Source: Antedon mediterranea (lineage: Eukaryota > Echinodermata > Crinoidea > Comatulida > Antedonidae). From it: 64,000 bases of DNA. The notes below the pieces were generated by a model. That model had not been told where the DNA came from. It did not search any database and was given only the letters and a program-made list of their open reading frames with translations. Below are positions 56,333-64,000 of the stretch, one piece after another. Both the position numbers and the translations under genes were made by a program. The stretch's first letter is position 1. Each line of letters starts with the position of its first letter. The stretch spans positions 8,726,288 to 8,790,287 of the forward strand of contig NC_092676.1 of assembly GCF_964355755.1 (NCBI RefSeq). Direction: 5' to 3'.

Positions 56333-56363
56333 GTTAATCTGCCACATAAAAACATTAAATTGA
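56333..56363 (+). CDS. Tudor-domain protein, putative terminal coding exon
   Basis: Acceptor AATCTCTTCTTTCAG precedes 56333. The first base completes Arg-434, then LICHIKTLN and TGA at 56361-56363. The pyrimidine tract is the best nearby and the phase fits exon H. An AATAAA lies 168 bases downstream. Two weaker CAG/GTTAAT acceptors at 56249 and 56279 would give other short tails (RLML or RLIRGV). The exon is very short, so the call rests on splice signals and context only; the true last exon could lie beyond the window. Confidence 0.35.
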
Positions 56364-56530
56364 TATACTTTTATTATTTCTGATGATGACATTTAAGCTA
56401 AATCTAACATACAGTGTATAATATCATCATCTGCCATCTCTGTAGAGTATGCTATTAGTGTATTTGAGGCAGTGGTGACATATGAACTCATCATCATTAT
56501 CATTAGGTACTGAGTCCTGATAGATCTTCT

Positions 56531-56536
56531 AATAAA
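56531..56536 (+). promoter_or_regulatory. Candidate polyadenylation signal AATAAA
   Basis: First AATAAA after the putative stop at 56361, in TTCTAATAAAGTTCC, followed by a T-rich stretch. In AT-rich DNA such hexamers are frequent, so this is only consistent with the terminal exon and does not prove it. Confidence 0.3.
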
Positions 56537-56559
56537 GTTCCTTTTAATGTACTATATCT

Positions 56560-58070
56560 AGATAAAGTGCTTGACAACCCCCCTAATTCGATGCTTTATA
56601 CAGTGCATTTTTAAAATATACCTTTTTCCAAGCAAAAAAGCCGAAAACATAGTTTCACCTTTTCACAAACTTGCTCTGAGAAGCCTGTTAAAGCTGTGCT
56701 CTATAGTAACTATTTGACATAACAATACTAAGGTAAAAGATATGTATCATATCTCCTGTAAATTCACACAATTTAGTACTGCTTTTAATTTTTTTTAAAA
56801 GAGTATATATTTGTGTATATTGACATTATTAATGTATATTTTGTATTTATTTATTGGAAATTTGACACCATAACGATACATACATCAATATTCATAGAGA
56901 AAAAAAAGGTACATAGACAATGGTGACACCCTGTTTCTTTAACTTATTATAAAGGGTAATGAGTTGTAGATATGAATTAATGTGAAATTTAGACCGTAAG
57001 TATGTTATGATGTCATCATATGGCCATCTGAATTTTTAAAATAGTTCTTTCGACACAGTTCGTCACATTCAATGAAGCGCATATCGCGTAAACATTTCTT
57101 CCAATTTTCAATAATGTTATTACTCAAAACATTCTCCTTCAGACATACTGTATGAACTTTATTTTTAATTTGAAAAGGTCATCATATTTAAATAATTAAA
57201 TAAACGTGAGTGGTGAAAATAAAAACTAACCCGTCAACTAAACCATTTACAATGCCAATATTGTCAACTGTTGATGATTTTGATTGATGCTATGATTGAT
57301 GTGGTGCAGCCTACTGTAGACTAAGCATAACAAATAGCATGTGCATGTTATGATGTGTTACGCGATAGCCTAACTCGTCACCGTGACCAGTTCAAATCTA
57401 GTTAATTTAGAAATTTGATATTTTTTTTGGCAATCTCATTCTCAATGTCATCTATATACAGTAATTTATATCATGAATTTAAATTACTTACCAAGAGATT
57501 AGAATCTGTTGTGTGCTTGTTTATTGGAAGATTCAGAAAACAATAGGTGACCAGCATTTACCAATTGCATACCATATTAATTATAACAATTTTTTTTTTC
57601 AATGTCATCTATGTAATTATAATTTAATTTCATGGATTTAAATTGCCTACTTTTCCTTATTTTTATTAAGGGCATACAAAAAGTGGCAGGTAAAATAGAA
57701 GAGACATGCCCTCAGTCAGTTGGTGATTATTAATAAACTGTAGCTAAATGTACAAAACTCATAATTGCCTACTTCAATGTCATTATCAAATCAGTAATCT
57801 TCATTTCATTTATTTTAATTGGACAGTAATCGGTAATAATCTTAAATTAATGAGAAATTTTTTTTAATTATTCAATAGTAAATTCAACATTAGCTAAAAA
57901 TAACATGTTGTATCAGTGTCTTCAGAAAACCATCAAACTGCGGTGAAAGAAAATTGAGAAGTTGAGAAGTGAAGCTTTGTAGAACTATATGTAAGCAAAA
58001 CATGCGAATGATTATTATTTTAGGTAATACCATCACCAGAACTTTTTGATTGAAATTAAATCCTTCAAAA
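56560..58070. other. No gene seen
   Basis: AT-rich DNA. ATTCTCAATGTCATCTATAT and AATGTCATCTATGTAATTAT (about 57440 and 57600) begin a loosely duplicated ~155-base stretch. No coding signal. Confidence 0.5.
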
Positions 58071-58074
58071 ACTA

Positions 58075-58371
58075 TTAAAGATGTATTTTCCCTCAAAAAC
58101 AAGAAAATGAATAATTAAATCAGTCTTTCAATAGATTATTTTGTAGTTTTCTGTAGAAAAAAAAATGTTTTCACTTATCAAATGACAAAATAAATGGTTT
58201 AATTCAACCCAAAAACCGATTAGCTGGCAGCCAATTTGACTATTTGTAGCTTTCAATTACAGTTTTATCAGGTAAATACATTTTTTTTGGTCAAATAATG
58301 TGACCTTAAAAATGGCATAAACAACATTTTTCTCAGAATTGTTTTTTCAGGAGACAATTATACATCTTTAA
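58075..58371 (-). mobile_element. TTAA-type MITE, full copy
   Basis: TTAAAGATGTATTTTCCCTC at the left and GACAATTATACATCTTTAA at the right, with TTAA at both ends; 297 bp. Internal GCTGGCAGCC and TGTGACCTTAAAAATGGCAT place it in inverse orientation to 35581-35893. Confidence 0.8.
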
Positions 58372-58384
58372 CTATTGCAATTAA

Positions 58385-58490
58385 GTAAAACAGTGGAACC
58401 GCTCCTTTGGGACACCCTAGTAAGGGGACACTTTGTTGGGTCCCAAAAGTGACCCTAATGGTTTTGTACTGTATTTCATCACAAATGAAT
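58385..58490. repeat. Dispersed GGGACAC-type repeat with left terminus
   Basis: CAGTGGAACCGCTCC, TTTGGGACACCCTAG, AAGGGGACACTTTG, and TTTTGTACTGTA at the right edge. It shows the left terminus CAGTGGAACC most clearly. Confidence 0.65.
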
Positions 58491-58849
58491 TCACTGTCAC
58501 TGATGGGATGAGGTCATGAACTCTTCACAATATGTTGTAATATAGCCGTAAAACTGTAATGTGATAGACGTGTATACGAATGTATTGATCACTAATAGCT
58601 CCAAGACATTGATCCTAACAATATTAAATTATGTAATAATATTTGATATGCATTTTGTGCTGATAAGAAATAAAAGTTATTGAATTTGTATCCTCGCCTT
58701 TAGTTTCCAAAATTTATTTAATTACTGTGAGTGACGGAATCAATAGTAGTAGTATGCAAACTTTATAACTCTATTTAGAAATATTAAGTACACATGCATG
58801 GTGTGCTTTGTGGTAATATAAAGATGATATTTTATCTAATTTACCTATT

Positions 58850-59009
58850 AAGCTTGGTTCCCACTAGGACGCAACGCAAGAACGTAAACGCACCGCAAGC
58901 AAGTTGACCTATGACAAGCGACAGTTTGATTTATCTATCGATTGTGATTGGTCAAATCACTGTGCGTTGTGTTACGTCCTTGCGTTGCGTCCTAGTGGGA
59001 ACCAAGCTT
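58850..59009. mobile_element. MITE with ~38-bp terminal inverted repeats
   Basis: AAGCTTGGTTCCCACTAGGA then CGCAACGCAAGAACGTAA at the left; the right end carries TTACGTCCTTGCGTTGCG then TCCTAGTGGGAACCAAGCTT. One mismatch in about 38 bases. 160 bp in total, with TGATTGGTCAAATCACTG in the middle. Only one copy is visible in the window. Confidence 0.85.
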
Positions 59010-59014
59010 TAGGG

Positions 59015-59460
59015 ACACTTTAGTGATCCATTTAAGTGTCCCTTAAATAGGGTATCCTCTAAATTGCGTGTGATATTGATTTTTTACTCCCTGTAGCATA
59101 GTTGTGATATTGTTTACCCTGTGGTGGTACGCAATGTGTGCGTATACACAATGTAACTTGCATTGGTGTGCAGCACTCGTTTGTGGAACTTGGTTGAATA
59201 AACAGTTTGTAAAGATACCAAAAAGTCATTTCTATATCTGAAATATATTACATGGGTTGACCATAGCGTAGAAACATATATTTTCGCTCATTCGTTTTGG
59301 AAAAGTTCCCTCTCGTAATAACCCTTGAATAGGGGTTTAGGGAGAGGTTATTATACTGTAGTGTAAGATTTTGAATGTGATTTAGATACAGTAAAATCCC
59401 TAATAGAGGTTTTCCCTTAATAGATATGTCCTGACGGAAAGGTTGTGATTTAGATAGTTT
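59015..59460. repeat. Two fragments of the dispersed GGGACAC-type repeat
   Basis: AGGGACACTTTAGTGATCC with GTGTCCCTTAAATAGGG (59010-59055), and CTTGAATAGGGGTTTAGGG with ACAGTAAAATCCCTAATAGA and TTCCCTTAATAG (59320-59440). The stretch between them is unassigned. Confidence 0.5.
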
Positions 59461-60052
59461 CATAAATGTTATCTTCTCCAACACCCAATTTCCCCAAAGG
59501 TTTAATGACATTGTTACAAATTCATTTCAATTGCTAATGTCCTAATGAATTTTACATATTTTATTTCAAATCCCATTTCCATGCTTTTACAAATGATCAT
59601 AAATTTGTAAATAATTACTTCATTTGAGTGTTATATTTTAGCCGTCCTTTTTCCTAATCCGTAAAATGTTTTCTTGAAATCTGAGTAGTGCCATTTGTCA
59701 ATTATTTTCCTGGGTTCATAGCCTGCCTCATTTAAAATTGATTTGGTGATCTAAGCAATCAATTATTGTGTATACCGTTAAGCCTCATATTATATCCAGT
59801 TTGTATTTGTAAGGGTTCTAAATCTCCGAGCTTCCGCTGATGGGCAATTCAATATTGAGAGACAGACTATGGCTGCATTTATCATCACTGGGTGGTTTAG
59901 AAGATGGGAGTATTAATCTTTGTATTTTACTATAAATTGTTTTAGTATTATTCATTTGGATATACAGTAGTATATAGCATTATTAAACAACTTCTATGTC
60001 CATATTCACAATTTACACTTACTGTAGACTATAGGAGTATGTCAACATTATT

Positions 60053-60222
60053 CTACTGCAGTTACTGCAGTAAACTACATTTACTATTTTTTTATTCTTT
60101 AAAACAATATCTTATTAGCAAGCTGTTTATTGCAGTGACTTCCTCAAACTTCTACATTGAAGCGAACTAAAAGCTTAAATTAATGCAATATAAAATGTCA
60201 TTACTGCAGTATTCTGCAGTAG
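60053..60222. mobile_element. CTGCAG-family MITE, copy 2
   Basis: CTACTGCAGTTACTGCAGTA and TTACTGCAGTATTCTGCAGTAG form the inverted ends of a ~170-bp element of the same family as 15657-15803. Confidence 0.75.
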
Positions 60223-60859
60223 ATTTCACCTTAAAGGGAAACACTCTTTATTTATTTTATCGAAGTAAATACCACTTCCTTAAATATCATTGAAAATATC
60301 TCACTTACAGTAAATGTAATGGTAAATAAGCCCACCCCAAAATTTAATTTCCGCACAAAATGATGATACAATAAAAGCTAAACCATTAGATAAATTATAT
60401 TGAATTTTCTTTCTTTTTTTTTGTTTATTTACCCAAAAATAAATTATAAACTTAAATAAAAACATTGGAAGGGCTCAAAAAGTTCAGCCCCTAAATTTTG
60501 GAAGACCACACCTTAATTTCACCCACCAACACAATTGTGTTTTTCAAGGCAGGTGTGGATATACCTGAGTTGTTAAAGTAATTTTGAATTATTTATATTT
60601 TTATACATAGATAATAATAATCTTAATGAACCATTAACACAACATCAATATCTCATACAGGATTTATTTTTATAATCTTTTAAAACCAAAGTTTGCCTTT
60701 GGTGTAATTATTATTAGATTTGTAGACCTTGATATAGACCATATTAATCTTGTAAACAACAATCCGAGTTCAACTATCTAGGTTTTTTTCTTTTGGGTCA
60801 TTTATGTTAAAAACAAACGTATTACTGACCTTTATTCCATTCATTCTTTATTTTAGTCT

Positions 60860-61110
60860 TTCAATATCAAGTCAAGTCAAGTCAAGTCAAGTATCATTTA
60901 TTATCATTTGTTTTAAGAAAAAACATAGAAATTCTGTTTGCTCTGTTGGCGGAGCACAATATCCAATGGACACAACACAAACTCAAAAACAAAAACATTA
61001 TAAAAAAGTATCTACATTATGTTTAAGGCTCTAATAGCTCCTGGAAAGAAACTATTTGTAAATCGTGCCTTATTGGCCTTAATAGAACGAAATCGCCAAC
61101 CGCTGCGCAT
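60860..61110 (-). mobile_element. LINE 3' end with ORF2 C-terminus
   Basis: The left edge is a run of TCAAG units next to TATCATTTATTATCATT; on the - strand this is a LINE AATAAATGATA-plus-pentamer tail. Upstream on the - strand the frame reads RFRSIKANKARFTNSFFPGA and then IRALN, the Asn-Ser-Phe-x-Pro motif that ends L2/CR1-like ORF2. Confidence 0.65.
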
Positions 61111-61269
61111 CAACTGGAACATATAATCCGGGAGCCCATGAAGATTTGTTTAGCATTGCGAGTACAAAAGGTCTGAGGCATAGAATATGTCAAGTGGGGT
61201 CCTGGGACCATCAAACGGCCGTTCTTAAGTTCCCGCCCCTGTACCAACTCTAGGGAGGGGCGCTCAAAA

Positions 61270-62162
61270 TACCCCAAAATGTGATTTAAATAGCATAATC
61301 GAGTACATAAATGAAACCAATGTTAAAATGTTTTTTTTTAGGGTCTAATTGAAGATCCGTCATTCTTAAGTGGGAGCTCCTGCACCTAGTCCACTTAAGA
61401 AAGCCACTAATTAGCATTTTAATTAACATGATCGAGTACATCGATGAAACCTTTGACAATACAATAAGTACATTTACCTAACTGAGAAAACGTAATTCTT
61501 AAGTGCCAAATCCTGTACCATGACCCCTTAAGAAAGGGTCAAAGGTCAATATATGTCCCATCTAGACTTAATTAACATAATGAGTACACATGTAATACCA
61601 ATGCAAAAATGTTTATTTTTAGAGTCTAATTGAAGATCCGTCATTCTTAAGTGTCAACTCCTGTACCTAGTCCACTTAAGAAAGCCATTAATTAGCGCTA
61701 ATTAACATTTTAATTAGCATAATCGAGTACATCAATATAACCTTCGGCAATACAATAAGTATGTTTAGCCAACCGAGAAAACGTAATTCTTAAGTGCCAA
61801 ATCCTGTACCATGACCCCTTAAGAAAGGGTCAAAGGTCAATGTATGTCCCATCCGGACTTAATTAAAATAATGAGTACACATGTGAAACCAATGCTAAAA
61901 TGTTTATTTTTTAGTTTAATTGAAGATCTATCATTCTTAAGTATCAACTCACGTCCTGTACCTAATCTGCTTAAGAAAGTAATTAATTAGTGGTCATTAA
62001 AAGTAGCATGATCAAGTACATCGATGAAACCTTGGAAAGTACAATAAGTAAGTTTAACCAACTGAGAAAACGTAAAGTGCCAAATCCTGTACCATGGCCC
62101 CTTAAGAAAGGGTCATAGGTCAATGTATGTCCCACCTGAACTTTAATTAGCATAGTTAGTGG
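61270..62162. repeat. ~290-bp tandem array, about 3 units
   Basis: AAGTGCCAAATCCTGTACCAT recurs at 61501, 61792 and 62075 (steps 291 and 283). Each unit contains two related halves starting CGAGTACAT..GAAACC. The array is interrupted at about 62163 by a foldback-like element and seems to resume at 63075. Confidence 0.85.
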
Positions 62163-62165
62163 TAC

Positions 62166-63055
62166 ATAGGTTCCGACCGGTTGCCACCTGGCCTTTTGCC
62201 AGCCTATTTCGACACCGGACCATTTCCACCCAGTCCATTTTGCCACTCGGGCTTTTGCCACCCGGCCTTTTGCCTCCTGATCTGAGAGTGTTATTTGCCC
62301 TTCTTAATTAGGCCTGCAATTAAATTAAAATGAACGCAAGATTAAAATGTGTAAATCATTTTAATTAATAAATTGCTTTTCTATGGTATAGACCCAGATG
62401 TTTAAAGTTTTCCGATAATTGTTAAAGTAGACCACCTTGTTTACCACTTAATTTGTATTTTATCCAAATAAATGTATACAATTTCGTTACTGATTTCATG
62501 ATATGCAGAATCTTCAATGGACTGTCACAAAACAATTCGTAAAAACAACTGTTTAATTAACATTCATCAGTAGCATTTCCACTGGATGAGAATATAGAGC
62601 CTAATTATCTCTATATCGTGATATTAGATTTTTTTTTAATCCCACGATCTTGTATACCATCATTGGTCACAGATGGATCTCAGATCATGATGGTTTAATG
62701 AATTGGCTCCCCCAGTCACAAATAATTGTACTGAGAGCAGGGAAAAGTATAGACCTATTATATATTCGCCCAGACGCTATGCGCCTTTGTAGCAAGCACG
62801 CCAGTTTGCAGCAGGCCGGGTGGCAACAGGCTAGTTGGAAACTAAGCGATGGCCACAGACTGGGTGGAAAATGGCCGGGTGGCAACAGGCCTGGTGTCAA
62901 ATGGCCGGTAGTGGCAATTGGCCGGGTGCCAGGGCCCAGGTGTCAAAAGGCCTAAGGTGGCAATATGCCACATGCGTTCGGGTAGCAAAGGACTGGGCGG
63001 CAAAGGGCCAAGTGGTAATGTGCCGGGTGGCAATTTGCCGGGTGGAAACAATGAG
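62166..63055. mobile_element. Foldback-like element with internally repetitive inverted arms
   Basis: The left arm (62166-62280) is made of short units such as GGTTGCCACCTGGCC and TTTTGCCACCCGGCC. The right arm (about 62810-63050) has the complementary units GGCCGGGTGGCAACAGG, GGCAAAGGGCCAAGTGG and GTGCCGGGTGGCAATTTGCC. The unit is about 13-15 bases around GCCGGGTGGCAA, with much variation. Unequal, internally repeated inverted arms around a ~530-base unique centre resemble foldback transposons. Frames here encode only the repeat. G+C is far above the surroundings. Confidence 0.65.
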
Positions 63056-63074
63056 AAACCGTGAGAAAACAATG

Positions 63075-63175
63075 TGAAACCAATTCTGAAATGTTTATAT
63101 TTAGAGACAGCTGAAGATCCATCACCTGTATGCCTACCCATTCCGCTTATTAAGAAAACCAGTAATAATAATAAT
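63075..63175. repeat. Continuation of the ~290-bp array after the foldback-like element
   Basis: GTGAAACCAATTCTGAAATG, TTTAGAGACAGCTGAAGATCC and TTATTAAGAAAACCAGTAA match the array unit at 61880-61985 with substitutions. Confidence 0.7.
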
Positions 63176-63228
63176 GTAAAATATTAATGGACGAAGACGG
63201 AATCCTAAAAAGATGAAGATCTTGTGGC

Positions 63229-63395
63229 AGGATTGAATGGTGTTATTAGTAGCAAAAAGATACACCTTGTCCTTGCTGGTAAAAGGATTGAATGGTGTTA
63301 TTAGTAGCAAAAAGATACACATTGTCCTTGCTGGTAAAAGGATTGAATGGTGTTATTAGTAGCAAAAAGATACACCTTGTCCTTGCTGGTAAAAG
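63229..63395. repeat. 55-bp tandem repeat, 3 copies
   Basis: GATTGAATGGTGTTATTAGT begins at 63231, 63286 and 63341, an exact 55-base step with one substitution. Confidence 0.95.
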
Positions 63396-63475
63396 AATTA
63401 ATGTCCTTGATCATTTGAGTTTAAGAAGTAAAGGAAGGAAAAATAAATGGGAGTAATGGGATGGGCGCCCGATAG

Positions 63476-63646
63476 ATAATTAGAAGCATTTTTGCAGAAT
63501 ATGAAATTACGGATGTTTGTTGGGTTGGCCAAGACAATATTAGGATAGCTCGAACAAGGAAGGATGAGTTAAGTTTGAGAATACTAGAGGGGAGGAAGGA
63601 AGATAACTTGATAGGATTCCAAGACACTTTTTTCTCATTTTCTTAG
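63476..63646 (+). other. Short coding-like frame, unrecognised
   Basis: Open for about 56 codons: IFAEYEITDVCWVGQDNIRI then ARTRKDELSLRILEGRKED, ending at TAG 63644-63646. The residue pattern is more protein-like than most frames here and could be a fragment of a mobile-element gag or ORF1. No domain is recognised and there is no start codon. Confidence 0.2.
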
Positions 63647-64000
63647 AGAGTTTCCATGATGAGAGGGCTGTTATTAATGATAACCCAATGAAATTTAATA
63701 GATTTAACTGATGGGATTTCATGGTTTTCAATAAAGTTTTAAGTATGGACACATCATTATTATAACTCCAAATACGATGTTATGATTGGGTTGAGGGAGA
63801 GTTTGTTAGGAGCAAAGTAGTGGGACAAGGAGATAACATTATTACAGTATAATTAGTATTAAGAGTTTGAATGTTTTCATACAGTGGTATGCATTCGCGT
63901 AACGAAAAATTAATTTTGAGGAGCGCGGTGAACATCAGCGATGTAAAGAGTGAAACGAGGCATCAGGTACTGATATTGCGGTCAAGTCATCCTGATGTAT

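Overview
This is AT-rich animal nuclear DNA, roughly two-thirds A+T. It has short GT-AG exons spread over about 51 kb, long introns packed with decayed transposable elements and tandem arrays, and no bacterial-style gene organisation. The repeats (CR1/L2-like LINEs, 5S rRNA-derived and tRNA-derived SINEs, many MITEs, Helitron-like termini) suggest a marine invertebrate. A deuterostome such as an echinoderm is a reasonable guess, but it is an inference and not proven by the sequence.

One host gene dominates the window, on the + strand. Nine exons (5441-5610, 9875-9994, 13583-13663, 14272-14595, 18828-18969, 33312-33444, 54218-54407, 55007-55149, and a tentative last exon from 56333) join in compatible phases into about 443 residues of a Tudor-domain protein with two extended Tudor modules. 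The earlier exons lie upstream of the window. The family (TDRD1/TDRD4-RNF17/TDRD6/TDRD7 type) normally works in germ-line piRNA and transposon control by binding methylated arginines of PIWI proteins. I cannot assign an orthologue, so no symbol is given.

Layout. 1-5440: upstream or earlier-intron DNA with LINE 3' ends and a tRNA-derived SINE. 5611-18827 (introns 1-4): a 5S-derived SINE just after the first exon, a MITE inserted in a LINE tail, a large CTCGAG-rich composite repeat, and a 24-bp array built from the B box of a tRNA-like SINE. 18970-33311 (intron 5, 14.3 kb): a 17-bp minisatellite and a decayed 4.4-kb CR1/jockey-like LINE on the - strand that appears to split an older TTAA MITE, followed by a Helitron/Helentron-like element. 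33445-54217 (intron 6, 20.8 kb): a well-formed tRNA-like fold inside a repeat, four neighbouring tandem arrays including 54 copies of a 53-bp unit, and a second 5S-derived SINE whose 5' end is triplicated. 54408-56363: the last exons. 56364-64000: no gene recognised, but MITEs, a LINE tail, a ~290-bp tandem array and a foldback-like inverted repeat that interrupts it.

The only proteins I can support are the Tudor gene and the remains of the LINE (ORF1 open; ORF2 broken by several frameshifts and an internal deletion). Most other open frames are short and AT-driven, or lie inside repeats.
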